Below, piece by piece: positions 38,308-48,716 of a DNA stretch of 64,000 nt (within the stretch, counting starts at the first letter, position 1; every line of letters starts with the position of its first letter). Under the pieces are notes generated by a model. The model saw only the letters and a program-made list of their open reading frames with translations, made no database searches and had not been told where the DNA came from. The position numbers were made by a program, and so were the translations under genes. The stretch comes from Deltaproteobacteria bacterium (GTDB lineage: Bacteria; Desulfobacterota; Binatia; Binatales; Binataceae). The stretch lies in contig JAJXYF010000026.1 in the NCBI GenBank assembly GCA_021780755.1, positions 117,356-181,355 of the forward strand. Direction: 5' to 3'.

Positions 38308-39474
38308 ATGAGCGACCTAAGCCGCACTGCGCAGGGGCCGACCGAATGCCACGAGATCGCGAGACTGTTCCCGCCGATGACGGCCGTCGAATTCGAGGCG
38401 TTCAAGGCGAACATCGCGGAGCACGGATTGCGCGAGCCGATTTGGATACACGGCGGAAAGATCATCGACGGGCGCAACCGGTTTCTGGCGTGCTCGCAAT
38501 TGGGCATCGCTCCGGTCTATCGGGAATGGGACGGCCGGGGTTCGCTGCTGGAATTCGTTCTGAGTCTGAATCTGCATCGGCGCCACCTGGACGAGAGCCA
38601 GCGCGCGATGGTGGCGGCACGCATTGCCGGCATACGGCAGGGCGAGAGGACCGACCTTGTTGAAATTTCAACAAGGTTGTCGCAACCGCAGGCGGCGGCT
38701 TTGGTCAACGTATCGCGCGCGTCGGTCCTTCTCGGACGGAAGGTGCTGGAGCATGGCGAGGGCGAGTTGATCGAGGCCGTCGAACGCGGCGCGATCGCGG
38801 TCTCGACGGCGGCGACGCTCACGCAACTCGCGCCCGAGGCGCAACGCGAAGTGGTCAACGCGGTCGCTGAAAATCCGCACGCCGCGACCAACGCCGCGAG
38901 CGAAGTGCGGCGGCAGGAACGCATCGGCAAGCTGATCGAGGCCGGGACGCCCAGCATGGCCGGGGAGTTGGGCCGCTTTGCGCTGATCTATGCGGACCCG
39001 CCCTGGCGTTATGAGCACCCGATCAGTGACAGCCGGCATATCGAGAACCAGTACCCGACGATGGCGCTCGCGGATATCTGCGCGTTGCCTGTGGCAGAGC
39101 GGGCTTTGCCGGATTGCGTGCTTTTGCTCTGGGCGCCAAGTTCGAAGCTGGCCGAGGCCGTGGAAGTGCTAAGCGCATGGGGCTTCAGCTATCGCACGTG
39201 CGCGGTATGGGACAAAGAGGTGATCGGCCCCGGTTACTTCTTCCGTCAGCAGCACGAACTCTTGTTGCTGGCGGCGCGAGGCTCTCCGCCCGCGCCGGCG
39301 CCGTCAGATCGGGTGGCCTCGGTCATTCGGTCGCGCCGCGGGGCGCATAGTGAAAAGCCCCAACTGGTCTACGAAATTATTGAGCGCATGTACCCGGCAC
39401 TGCCTAAGCTTGAACTGTTCGCTCGTAGGCGGCGTGAAGGCTGGAGCGCTTGGGGCAATCAGGCCGCCGCATAA
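38308..39474 (+). CDS. ParB-like domain fused to MT-A70 adenine methyltransferase
   Basis: A 388-residue two-domain protein. Residues about 25-110 are a ParB/Srx-type N-terminal domain (EHGLREPIWIHGGKIIDGRNRFLA), followed by a helical DNA-binding part. From about residue 220 there is an MT-A70-type N6-adenine methyltransferase with the catalytic DPPW motif in YADPPWRYEHP (near residue 231) and a C-terminal SEKPQLVYEIIERMYP as in the family. Such fusions are common in phages, plasmids and islands, where they may protect DNA from restriction or mark it. GAGGAA upstream of ATG 38308 supports the start. No cognate nuclease is adjacent. Confidence 0.9.
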   Translation: MSDLSRTAQGPTECHEIARLFPPMTAVEFEAFKANIAEHGLREPIWIHGGKIIDGRNRFLACSQLGIAPVYREWDGRGSLLEFVLSLNLHRRHLDESQRAMVAARIAGIRQGERTDLVEISTRLSQPQAAALVNVSRASVLLGRKVLEHGEGELIEAVERGAIAVSTAATLTQLAPEAQREVVNAVAENPHAATNAASEVRRQERIGKLIEAGTPSMAGELGRFALIYADPPWRYEHPISDSRHIENQYPTMALADICALPVAERALPDCVLLLWAPSSKLAEAVEVLSAWGFSYRTCAVWDKEVIGPGYFFRQQHELLLLAARGSPPAPAPSDRVASVIRSRRGAHSEKPQLVYEIIERMYPALPKLELFARRRREGWSAWGNQAAA

Positions 39475-39607
39475 AATCGGCTGCTTCGTCAGCAAAGGCC
39501 GCCGAGTCTACGTTACGGGATTAATAGACATAAACATTTAAAGCGGTTTCCCCGCAGTTCGCTCACCGCTAGGACATTTTCAAATGCCTGATACCAGATC
39601 GCTTTGG

Positions 39608-42157
39608 TTACTTTAAATCTCGAAGCTTCTTCGAATAGCGAGTGAGCAGGTCGGGCACTGCGAGGTGGTGCGCATCGACCATCTTCTGGATGTACGCCGT
39701 TGATAAATCTTTGAAATTCAACGACTCAAAGAACTTAAAAAAATCCCGCACTGATTTCACGAACTTCCTAAGCTCGGGCTCGCGCATGGCCTCAACCTCG
39801 TGGGTGAAGGCCGCAGCACTCTGCACGGTGTTCGAGGGATGTACGATGATGTGTTTGACGTTCATTCCCGGATAATGCTTGTCGAACCAAGCGCTCGACC
39901 GATTCATTTGCTCGGCCTCGCGCTTGTTGATTTCCGCTCGCGTGATCTCGACTTCGCTTTTGCACTCCCACAGCAGATACTGCGTAGTATCCAGTGCCCA
40001 CAGGTCGTCTGGTCCCTCCTTCCACTCCTTGTCGGGTCGCTCGCCGGCGAAGCCGAGCGCCCGACTCAGTTCGTCCAACGCCTGTTCGAACTTATCCGCC
40101 TTTGTGCCGAAAACGAGTCGATCCACAATATCGGACACGCTCACGTCAAGGTCTGAGTAGCTTTCGAAACCGCCGATCCACTTGGCGATGCGCTCGATGC
40201 GTCCCTGGCTGAGGATGTTTAGTTTCGCGACGGTGACTCCGGACGCCGGCTTCAGCAACAACCGATTGCTTTTGTGAGCCGCCACTTGAAGTCGCTGAGA
40301 CTCGGTGCGGTTTAAACGGTAGTGATAACGGGCCATCTCCTGAAGGTACCAGGCCTTGTCATCTTTGTTCACTGCCCCGCTGTCCAGAAGCTTCTGAAGC
40401 TTTTCGCTGGCGGCAACATAGTCACCAGCGTTGTAACACTCCTCAGCCGAGAGCTCGGTCGCGTACAAGCTCAACACCTGCTCGTTAGCCCCGCCGGGCC
40501 TGACCTTGCTCATTTGTTCTATGTAAAACGCCTTCCAGTCAGCATTGCGATTGAGGCATTGAAGCATCAAGCCATTAAACGCGGCTACCGGGTTCTCGCC
40601 ATTCTCGATCTCTTGCCGCGCCATATCGGCAATTTCCAACCCGAGTTCGATTTGAGCTGCCATTTGCGAGGAGAGGTACTTGCGCGATTTCTTATCGCGG
40701 ATCAGCCTGATTATATCGGCGCCAACCACAACCACGACGCAATAGTCCTTTTCGCCCCGGACGCTCCGCCCCATTCCTTGCTCGACAGTGCGAATCGTGC
40801 GCATTAGCGTCGCCTCGCTATCCGGGCGGCAAAGCTCCTGATACAAGTCTGTTAGGCTCTCCGAGTAGGGCTTGGTGTCAAATATTAGAACTCGGCAGGT
40901 GTCGTCGGGAAGATCGATACCGTCATAGCGATTCACCAGGACGACGGCCTTCTCGCACTCGCCCTTTTTCAGTCCGTCGATGATGTTAGATACGGTGTCT
41001 TTGTTAGCGACGACCGCGCCGTAAGCTTCCCAATCTTTCGTCCGATTAAAGCTCGGCGCGAGCGCAACCACCCCAAAGCGTCTGTTTGGCTTTGGAGTGC
41101 CCAAGCGTTTGACAACCAGCCCGCGATCAAGTCCCTCGTGGATCAGGGATGGCAGCAACACCATTTTTTCGCCCGACCAGGTCTCCTTGCTATAGCTCAG
41201 CGGCTTCGTGATTGTTTCTGGTGCGAGTTGTAGGCCTTTCACCAAAAACGCGTCATCCGTCACGGTCGCTGACATGAATACGCGATGAGGTGCCTTCCAG
41301 TAGCTACCGAACGCAGAGAGCGGCGCAACGTACGGTTCGATCTCGATTGCCGCGCCGGAGATGACGCCCTGGCAGTGCCCCAGCATGTCTTTGAGCAAGG
41401 GCCACGCGAACTTGATGGAACTGCGACCCTGGTGGGTCGACAAGATGCTGGCGACCTCAGCTTCGCGAGACACCCACGCCCAGTATGGGACTGGCAACAA
41501 CGCATCGCGTTTGTCGTTACATATGTCGGCGTAGGTCCCTACGCCCTGCATTTCCAGGTCCTCCGCAAATAGCGTCCTCAGCGCGCTATATGCGGGCTCG
41601 TCGCTTGTAATGCGGATGCGGCACTGCTCCCGAATGGTGTCGGCGCACGCGTGGGCATCGTCCATTAGCAGGGTTTCGATTGCTACGGACTGCTTATTTA
41701 GGCCGAACTTCGTTAGGCCGTTGAACAGCTTTTGGACCGATGTAACTAGTATCCTACCGCTGTTCATGAATTCTTCCGGGAGCTCCGGATCGGCGGTACA
41801 GGTCGCGATGCCGAATTGCTTAGCCTGCTCACAAGTCTGAGCAATCAGGAAATTGTCGGGACATAAATACAGCGCCGGACCCTTTCCAGCGTTCAGCCGT
41901 GCCTGCAGCAGTAGCAGGCCAATGAGGGTCTTGCCCTGACCCGTGTGCAGCTTGACGATTACGTCTCGCGTGCTCTGGTGCTTCCCAAACCAATCACTGA
42001 GCACTGCCATCTGAGCCGGGCGAAGCGGCCCTTTGTCGTGAGCGCGATCGAGCGTCTCATACAGTTTTATTGGGTCAGTTGGCTTCTCCGCCTTTTTGCC
42101 GACAAGACGTTTCTTAAAATCAACCAAGGCGTTGCTCCCATTCTCGCTTTTCGTCAA
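39608..42157 (-). CDS. SF2 helicase fused to PD-(D/E)xK-type nuclease domain, candidate defence gene
   Basis: An 849-residue protein. Helicase motifs: Walker A HTGQGKT (71-77), motif II DDAH (166-169), SAT (296-298), motif V in [11 protein letters not shown] (409-419), motif [11 protein letters not shown] (460-468), resembling XPD/DinG-like enzymes. Residues about 570-630 look like TPR helices. The C-terminus has [19 protein letters not shown] followed by ECK: Asp723, Glu731 and Lys733 fit a PD-(D/E)xK nuclease core. A helicase plus nuclease in one chain is a frequent anti-phage layout, and the setting (DarB-like, restriction-modification and toxin genes) fits. I cannot match it to a named system. 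It is transcribed alone, divergently from the DarB-like gene. Composition is less GC-rich than neighbours. Confidence 0.82.
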   Translation of the reverse strand: MTKSENGSNALVDFKKRLVGKKAEKPTDPIKLYETLDRAHDKGPLRPAQMAVLSDWFGKHQSTRDVIVKLHTGQGKTLIGLLLLQARLNAGKGPALYLCPDNFLIAQTCEQAKQFGIATCTADPELPEEFMNSGRILVTSVQKLFNGLTKFGLNKQSVAIETLLMDDAHACADTIREQCRIRITSDEPAYSALRTLFAEDLEMQGVGTYADICNDKRDALLPVPYWAWVSREAEVASILSTHQGRSSIKFAWPLLKDMLGHCQGVISGAAIEIEPYVAPLSAFGSYWKAPHRVFMSATVTDDAFLVKGLQLAPETITKPLSYSKETWSGEKMVLLPSLIHEGLDRGLVVKRLGTPKPNRRFGVVALAPSFNRTKDWEAYGAVVANKDTVSNIIDGLKKGECEKAVVLVNRYDGIDLPDDTCRVLIFDTKPYSESLTDLYQELCRPDSEATLMRTIRTVEQGMGRSVRGEKDYCVVVVVGADIIRLIRDKKSRKYLSSQMAAQIELGLEIADMARQEIENGENPVAAFNGLMLQCLNRNADWKAFYIEQMSKVRPGGANEQVLSLYATELSAEECYNAGDYVAASEKLQKLLDSGAVNKDDKAWYLQEMARYHYRLNRTESQRLQVAAHKSNRLLLKPASGVTVAKLNILSQGRIERIAKWIGGFESYSDLDVSVSDIVDRLVFGTKADKFEQALDELSRALGFAGERPDKEWKEGPDDLWALDTTQYLLWECKSEVEITRAEINKREAEQMNRSSAWFDKHYPGMNVKHIIVHPSNTVQSAAAFTHEVEAMREPELRKFVKSVRDFFKFFESLNFKDLSTAYIQKMVDAHHLAVPDLLTRYSKKLRDLK

Positions 42158-42686
42158 ATGGGCAAGTTTTAGTTTAGCCTGCGCCCATCAACTTACCCGC
42201 AATCATAAATAGAGTCGGTCAAAGTTTTGCCCCGAGCGGGGTTTTGGAGCAAGGGGCGATCCGTGGAGCCAGTAACTTGCTCACCGCGCCCCTTTGCCGG
42301 TTTCTCAACTCCTCTGCCGTGAGCGCGCCTAGGCTCGAATGCGGGCGGGACGCCGAAGAAGGAAACGCGGGAACTTTGCTTTATCAAACGGCCGCCTGTT
42401 TTCACCAACCGCTGCTGCAAGCTAGCCTGCGAAAGCGGCCAGTTCCATCGCTTCGTCCGCGCCGTGAACCCTGGTCCGGCAAATCTGCGGCCCTTTCCCA
42501 ACGACCGCAAATTTCTCCTTCGTTCTCGCCAAGACGCTCCAATAGCGCCGTGTCTTCAAGCGCTTAACCATTCCTCAAAGCTTTCGATGGATAATATTCC
42601 GCGTAAGCAACATCCGTGAGTTTCTCACGACCCGCAGCGATCCGGCGTTTGTTCCGCCGGGAGCTGACGGAGGGAACTTCCCACGA
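42158..42686. other. gene-free region between divergent helicase and DarB-like genes
   Basis: About 530 bp that should hold promoters for both flanking genes. One short hairpin with a T-run is listed separately. No credible gene or confident promoter could be picked out by eye. Confidence 0.5.
42230..42245 (+). terminator. possible small terminator
   Basis: CCCCG-AG-CGGGG followed by TTTT. Short, and there is no gene just upstream on the plus strand, so a role is uncertain. Confidence 0.3.
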
Positions 42687-45600
42687 ATGGCTTCGACACC
42701 TTACCAAGGTAAAGGGTTCCGCCGGCCGGCGCGCAACTATGCGCAGCTTGACCTGTTCGCGCGCAGACCCGCAGATTCCACCAAGGCGGCGGCGCCGGAA
42801 ACCGCCGCGCCAGAAACGGAGGCCGCCGATGCACGACACCAACCCGTTGGGCCGGATGATTCTCAGCCATTGGCTGAAGCATCACCCGCAGATGCTCGCG
42901 GACCTCCAAAGCAACCACCAGCTGGAGCAGACGCTCCACGACGCCCAGGAGCGGGCGGGGAACCTGCTGTACGAACTGACCTGCGTGAAGAAGATGGACT
43001 ACCAGGCGGCGTGGGAAATAACGATGCGGGAATGGACCTTCGCTCCGAGCGAGAACCGCCCGCAACGATCGTCCGCAGACTCGAAACCGAACAAGAAGAA
43101 GCCCCCGCCCGCGACTTCCGGATAACGAGCGCCCACCACGTCGGCGAAGGCGGCCTCCGGGAAAAAGCCCACGGCAACATCGAAGCCATCCGCACCCTCA
43201 AACTGATCGAAACGGAAAACCGCGACGCGACCGAAGCGGAGAAAGCCATTCTCGTCCGCTACGCTGGCTGGGGCGCGATGCCGAATGCGTTTCGCCCTTA
43301 TCCGCCGCAGGAATGGCAATCGGTCGCGGGTCAACTGCGCGAGCTTTTGACCAAGGACGAATACGAGGCCGCGCGGGCCTCGACGCCGAACGCTCATTTC
43401 ACCTCGCCGCTGGTGGTCGAAGCGATGTGGCAGGCGATGCGGCGCTTCGGTCTCGCCACCGGCGCGCAGATACTCGAACCCTCGCTGGGCGTCGGCCATT
43501 TTCTCGGCCTCATGCCGGACGGTTTGCTGCCCGGAAGCCGCAGGACCGGCGTCGAACTCGACAGCATCACCGCCCGCATTGCGCAGCGCCTTTATCCCGA
43601 CTCGAGCATTTTCGCCAAAGGGTTCGAGGACACGCCGCTGCCCGACAATTACTTCGACGCGGTGATCGGCAATATTCCGTTCGGCAACTACCCCGTCTAC
43701 GACCCGGCCTACCGCCGCCAACCGGCCCTGACGCGAACCATTCACGACTACTTTCTCGCCAAGTCGCTCGACAAGCTGCGCATGGGCGGCGTCATGGCGC
43801 TCGTCACCAGCCGCTACACCATGGACAAGCAGGACTCGACGATTCGGCGCGCCTTGGCCGACCGCGCCGACCTCGTCGGCGCAATCCGGCTGCCGAACAC
43901 GGCGTTCAAAGCCAACGCCGGAACCGAAGTCACGACGGACATCCTGTTCCTGCAAAAGCGCAAGCCGGGAACGCCGACGAACCCGAACGCATGGCTCGAC
44001 CTCGCCGCCGTCGAGACGCCGGACGGGCCGATCTTCGTCAACGAATATTTCGCGCGGCATCCCGCGATGATGCTAGGCGAGATGCGCCTCGAAGGCACGA
44101 TGTATCGAAGCTCCGAAGCGACGCTGACAGGCGAGCTGACCCCGGCGCGTCTGGCGCAAGCCATAGCCTCGCTTCCCGGCGGCATTTTCACGCACAGCGA
44201 AAGAGCGCGCGCGCCGCCCGACCTGGCGCCGGCCGCTCCAACCGATCTCGGGACCGTCAAGGACGGAGCCTTCGCCGAGCGTGACGGCGTTCTCGTGATC
44301 AGGAGCGGCGAGCGTTTCGAACCCGCCGCCCTGTCCGAATACGCGGCCAGGCGCGTGCGCGGCATGCTCGCGGTGCGTGACGCCACACGGCGCGTGTTCC
44401 AGACCCAACTTGACGATGCGCCCGAAGACCGGATCGTCGAGGCGCGTCAGCGTTTGAACGGCGTCTATGACGCCTTCGCCCGCCGCTTCGGGCCGCTCTC
44501 GGCGCGCGACAATTTCAGGGCCTTTGCGGGCGATCCGGACCAGCCGCTTCTGCTCTCGCTCGAGATTTACGACCCCCAGACCGGCCGCGCCGCCAAGGCG
44601 GCGATTTTCGAGCGCCGAACCCTCGAACGTTACAAGCCCGTCGAGCAGGTCGAGACCGCCGCCGAGGCGCTCGCCGTCTCGCTCAATGAAACGGGCGAGA
44701 TCCACTGGCCGCGGATGGCGCAGGTGACCGGCCGCACCGACCGGGAGCTGCGGCACGAGCTTGGGAGCCTCGTCTATCGCAATCCCGAAGGCGGCGGCTG
44801 GGAAACCGCCGACCGCTATCTGAGCGGCAATGTGCGCGCCAAACTTGCCGCAGCCCAATCCGCCGCCGCCCTCGACCCCTTGTACCGGCGCAACATCGAA
44901 GCCCTCGAAGCCGTCCAGCCCCCGGACCTCCAGCCCGGCGACATCGAGGTGCGGCTCGGATCAAGCTGGATACCGGCAACCGACATCCGCGACTTCATCG
45001 CCCGGACGCTCGACACCGGCCCCGACAGCGTGCGCGTCTCCCACGCCGAAGCGATCGCCGCCTGGACCGTTGAAACCGACATGGGTGCCAGGACCAATGT
45101 CGCCAACACCACGACTTGCGGCACGGCGCGATTCCGCGCCTCCGACCTGATCGAGGACGCCCTGAACGGCCGCACGCCGACCGCCTATGACGAGCGCGAG
45201 GACGGCAGCCGGGTGGTCAACCAGCAGGAAACCATCGCGGCGCGGGAGAAACAGCAGCAGCTCAAAGACCGCTTCCGGGAGTGGGTCTGGGAAGACCCGG
45301 AGCGCGGCTCGCGTCTGGCGCGCGATTACAACGACCGCTTCAACAACATCCGCCTGCGGACATTCGACGGCGCGCATCTGACCCTGCCCGGCATGGTGCG
45401 CGAGCATCTGCGCGATCGCGACCTTGCCTCCCACCAGAAGGATGCGGTCTGGCGCACCCTGCAAAGCGGCAGCACTTTGCTCGCCCATGTCGTAGGCAGC
45501 GGCAAGACCTGGACGATGGCGGCCGCCGCCATGGAAATGCGCCGCATGGGGCTCGCCAAGAAGCCCATGTTCGTCGTGCCCAACCATCTGGTCGAACAAT

Positions 45601-46973
45601 GGGGCGCGGAATTCCTGAAGCTCTATCCGCAGGCCAGGCTCTTCATTGCGGGCAAGGAGCATTTCGCGGGCGGTAACCGCCAGCGCGCAATGGCCCGCAT
45701 CGCGACCGGCACTTACGACGCGGTGATCGTTTCGCACCGCTCGTTCGAGTTCCTGCCGGTTTCCGACAAGCTCTTCAATCGCTTCGTTGGCGACCAACTC
45801 CAACAGCTTGAAGACGCCATTCTCGACGCCAAAAACGAAAAGGGTGACAACCGCCGCATCGTCAAGGAATTGGAAAAAGCCAAGAAGCGCCTCGCCACCA
45901 AGCTCAAGCAGCGCGCCGACCGCGAGCGGAAAGACAACGCGATCAGTTTCGAGGAACTCGGCATCGACCAAATCTTCGTCGACGAAGCCGACGCCTACAA
46001 GAACCTGTTCTACACCACCAAAATGAGCCGCATCGCGGGCCTGCCCAACTCCGACAGCAACCGCGCTTTCGACATGTTCATGAAGACCAACTACATCCGG
46101 GAACTCACCGGGGGTCGCGGCGTGGTCTTTGCCACCGGCACGCCGATCTCGAACACCATGGCCGAGATGTACACCATGCTCCGCTATCTCGGCCCGGACC
46201 TCTTGCAGGAGCGCGGCGTGGAGCATTTCGACGCCTGGGCGGCGAATTTTGCCGAAGCCGTGACCGCCCTCGAACTCGCCCCCGACGGCTCCGGTTATCG
46301 CATGCACACGCGCTTCGCCAAATTCATCAACCTGCCGGAGCTTCTGTCGATGTTCCGTTGTGTCTCCGACGTGCAGACCGCCGATATGCTCGACCTGCCG
46401 CGCCCGGCTGTCGCCAACGGCAAGCCGCAGGTTATTGCAGCCCCGGCGAGCGAGCCGCTCAAAGCCTACATCAAGACTCTGACCGAACGCGCCGAGCGCC
46501 TGCGCAGCCGGCGCGTCGATCCTTCCGAAGACAACATGCTCAAGATCACAGGAGACGGCAGGAAGGCCGCGCTCGACATGCGTCTCGTCGATGCCTTCGC
46601 CGACCCGCATGGCGACACCAAGCTGAGCCGCGCCATCGAGCGAATCCGCACGACGTGGGACGCGACCCGCAACGAGCGCTCGACGCAGCTCGTTTTCTGC
46701 GACCTTTCGACGCCGCACCCAGGCCGCTTTAACGTCTATGAGGAAGTCCGCGACCGGCTCATCGCCGGCGGAATTCCGAAGGATGAAATCGCCTTCATCC
46801 ACGACGCCGATTCGGACCTGGCCAAGATGAACCTGTTCAACGCCGTGAACGCCGGCCGCGTGCGCATCCTCATCGGCTCGACCGAAAAGATGGGCGCGGG
46901 CACCAACGTCCAGCGCCGCCTGCGCGCCCTGCATCATCTCGACGCCCCCTGGCGTCCGCGCGACATCGAGTAG
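42687..46973 (+). pseudogene. DarB-like methyltransferase-helicase, part before an in-frame amber codon
   Basis: The first 1428 codons of a giant plasmid/ICE/phage-type protein. Early QLDLFA resembles a beta-clamp-binding motif. An N6-adenine methyltransferase domain has EPSLGVGHF (near residue 264) and the NIPFG motif (near 328). A Snf2-like helicase follows: Walker A VGSGKT (near 937), DEAD box in FVDEADAYKN (near 1098), FATGTPISNT. The frame stops at TAG 46971-46973, immediately before the helicase motif VI segment, and reads on intact beyond. Related DarB proteins protect incoming DNA from restriction. The truncated form would lack motif VI and be helicase-dead. GGAGGG lies 12 bp upstream of ATG 42687, rather far. 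Confidence 0.85.
42829..43125 (+). CDS. nested small gene of unknown function inside the DarB-like N-terminus
   Basis: A 98-residue frame, shifted by +1 relative to the host gene, with GGAGG (42818-42822) 6 bp before its ATG, a better ribosome site than the large gene has. Its product reads like a genuine protein: MILSHWLKHHPQMLADLQ, ERAGNLLYELTCVKKMDY, AWEITMREWTF, with helical pattern and Trp/Cys/Met content unusual for a shadow frame. The overlapping part of the large protein is a low-complexity Pro/Ala/Glu linker, suggesting that this small frame may be the constrained one. The last 20 residues are basic and look less natural. Family unknown. A frameshift or fusion of two formerly separate genes is an alternative. 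Confidence 0.55.
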   Translation: MHDTNPLGRMILSHWLKHHPQMLADLQSNHQLEQTLHDAQERAGNLLYELTCVKKMDYQAAWEITMREWTFAPSENRPQRSSADSKPNKKKPPPATSG

Positions 46974-47939
46974 CGCGAGGGGAGAATTCTCCGGCAGGGC
47001 AATCTCAATCCGCAGGTGGAGATTTACCGCTACGTCACCGAAGGCTCGTTTGACGCCTATATGTGGCAGACCCTCGAAACCAAGGCCCGTTTTATCCAGC
47101 AGGTCATGAGCGGTCAGACCTCCGTCCGCACCGCCGAGGACCTCGACGGCGGCGCGCTCACCTACGCCGAAATCAAGGCCATTGCCTCCGGCAATCCCGC
47201 CGTGATGGAAAAGGTCAAAATCGACACCGAGATCCGCAAGCTCGACCAGCTTCGCGCCGTTCACCTCAACCAGCAGCACAGCATCCGCTGGCAGCTGCGC
47301 AATCTGCCGGAAAAGATCGACGACGCACGAGAGACCATCGCGCATCTGCATGCGGACATCGCCACGCGCGACGCCCATGACGGCGGGGAATTCACCATGA
47401 CGGTCGGCAAGCAGACATTCGGCGGGAAGGGAGCGCGCGAGGAAGCCGCCAAAGCGCTCGTCCGCGCCGTGTTGTCCCGCCGCGACGATTATGCGCCGCG
47501 GCTGCGGGCGAGTTTCAGGGGATTCGACATCCTGAGCCGGGACAAACCGGGGGTGCCCGTGCCGGACCTGTTCATCCGGTGCGCGGGCACCTACGCCGCG
47601 CACCTCAACGCCGACAATCCTGTCGGCACTATGCAGAGCATCGAACACACACTGCGCGCCCTCGATAAGGCTGCCGAAGATGAAAGCCATCACGTTGAGC
47701 GGCTGGAAAAGACGCTGACCGACTACCAGGCCCAGGCCAACTGCCCGTTCGAGCATGAAGTTCGCCTCAAGGAATTGCTCGTGCGCCAGGACCAACTCAA
47801 CGCGGCCCTCGACCTCGACAAGAGCGACGCCCAAGCTGCTGAACCGGCTGCGGCCAACAACGAGCCTGTAGCCGCGCACTCTCGCAGCGGACCCATCACG
47901 CTGCCTGCGCAACGGAACTCCTCGGCCCCGCGCCCGTGA
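46974..47939 (+). pseudogene. C-terminal remainder of the DarB-like gene after the amber codon
   Basis: Same frame as 42687-46973. It begins REGRILRQGN, the rest of helicase motif VI (Q/REGRxxRQGN), then VEIYRYVTEGSFDAYMWQTLETKARFI and a coiled-coil-rich tail ending ELLVRQDQLNAALDLD. Reading the TAG as Gln would restore the expected QREGR sequence, so a C-to-T change of CAG is the simplest explanation. Some separate translation from GTG 47016 is possible, but no ribosome site is at the right spacing. The whole gene would be 1750 codons. Confidence 0.8.
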
Positions 47940-48035
47940 CCCGCTCGGTCTGAATCATATTGAAAAATCCGCCACTTGAACGCGATTCATAGACACCCGA
48001 CCTCTTCGCGCCTCGGAAGAAAATTCTCTCAACCC

Positions 48036-48087
48036 CTTGTTTGTTTAACTTCCTTGACTATGTACATAATTGTGGATACAAATATCG
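48036..48087 (+). promoter_or_regulatory. probable brnTA promoter and operator region
   Basis: TTGACT (48054-48059) with TACAAA (48077-48082) at 17-bp spacing, or TTGTTT (48041-48046) with CATAAT (48065-48070) at 18-bp spacing; the second leaves a short leader before ATG 48088. The local palindrome TGTACA and the AT-rich stretch are where BrnA, which represses its own operon in characterised systems, would be expected to bind. Confidence 0.4.
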
Positions 48088-48357
48088 ATGGACTTTGAAT
48101 GGGACGAGAAGAAGCGCGCGATCAATCTGGCGGAGCACGGCCTGGATCTGATCGACGCAACACCGCTATTCGACGGTCGCCCGGTATTCACATACCCGTC
48201 TCCCCGTCACGGCGAGGAACGCTTTGTCACCGTCGGGCTATTAGCGAATAGATTTTTCGCTGTCGTATGGACCGAGCGCGTGGAGGCCATCCGGCTTATA
48301 TCCTTCAGGAGGGCAAGAGATGCGGAAGAACGAAAATATCGCACGATTTTCGGCTGA
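48088..48357 (+). CDS. brnT: BrnT family toxin
   Basis: An 89-residue RelE-fold ribonuclease toxin. MDFEWDEKKRAINLAEHGLDL and the C-terminal IRLISFRRARDAEERKYRTIFG (with the conserved His, Arg and Tyr set) are typical of BrnT, which cleaves RNA and arrests growth. ATG 48088 fits the family start; an upstream ATG would add six residues. The gene overlaps brnA by 38 bp, with the toxin first, as in known brnTA operons. Confidence 0.93.
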   Translation: MDFEWDEKKRAINLAEHGLDLIDATPLFDGRPVFTYPSPRHGEERFVTVGLLANRFFAVVWTERVEAIRLISFRRARDAEERKYRTIFG

Positions 48358-48691
48358 CAAGATCAGACGGAAAATTGCGCGTGGCGACAGCAAGACAGAC
48401 TGGAAGCGCGTCGATGCCATGTCCCGGGCGGAGGTTGAACGGCTCGCCGACAAGGACGAAGGTCCCTTGGCCCCAGGCTGGGAGAGCATGGTCATGGTTG
48501 GGTTGCCACCGGCCAAGCAGGATATTCACATTCGTCTTGATGGCGATATCCTCGACTGGTTCAAGGCGCGCGGCAGAGGCTACCAGACGCGCATTAACGC
48601 GGTCCTCCGCGCTTTCGTACAGACGCGGCAGCGCGTGGAAAGGAAGCCCGCGACCCGAAGTCGGGCAAACCGCGCAAAGGAAGCTACATGA
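48320..48691 (+). CDS. brnA: BrnA family antitoxin
   Basis: A 123-residue antitoxin with a C-terminal ribbon-helix-helix: DIHIRLDGDILDWFKARGRGYQTRINAVLRAFV. The N-terminal part should wrap the toxin. AGGAGGG precedes ATG 48320. It should neutralise BrnT and repress the operon. The C-terminal tail after the DNA-binding domain is rich in Arg and Lys. Confidence 0.92.
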   Translation: MRKNENIARFSADKIRRKIARGDSKTDWKRVDAMSRAEVERLADKDEGPLAPGWESMVMVGLPPAKQDIHIRLDGDILDWFKARGRGYQTRINAVLRAFVQTRQRVERKPATRSRANRAKEAT

Positions 48692-48716
48692 CAGAACAAC
48701 AATTGAGTAATGCGCC

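Noticed and set aside
46971..46973. Use of TAG as a sense codon throughout this genome
   Set aside because: gpmI, GST, the second M16 gene, the phosphatase, the small nuclease-like gene and others end at TAG where the family's C-terminus is expected, so TAG is a normal stop here.
44961..47912. A 983-codon open frame on the minus strand opposite the DarB-like gene
   Set aside because: It mirrors a GC-rich gene with strong motifs on the plus strand, has no recognisable domain and is of Arg/Gly/Ala/Val-rich shadow composition. It is open only because stop codons are rare opposite this codon usage.
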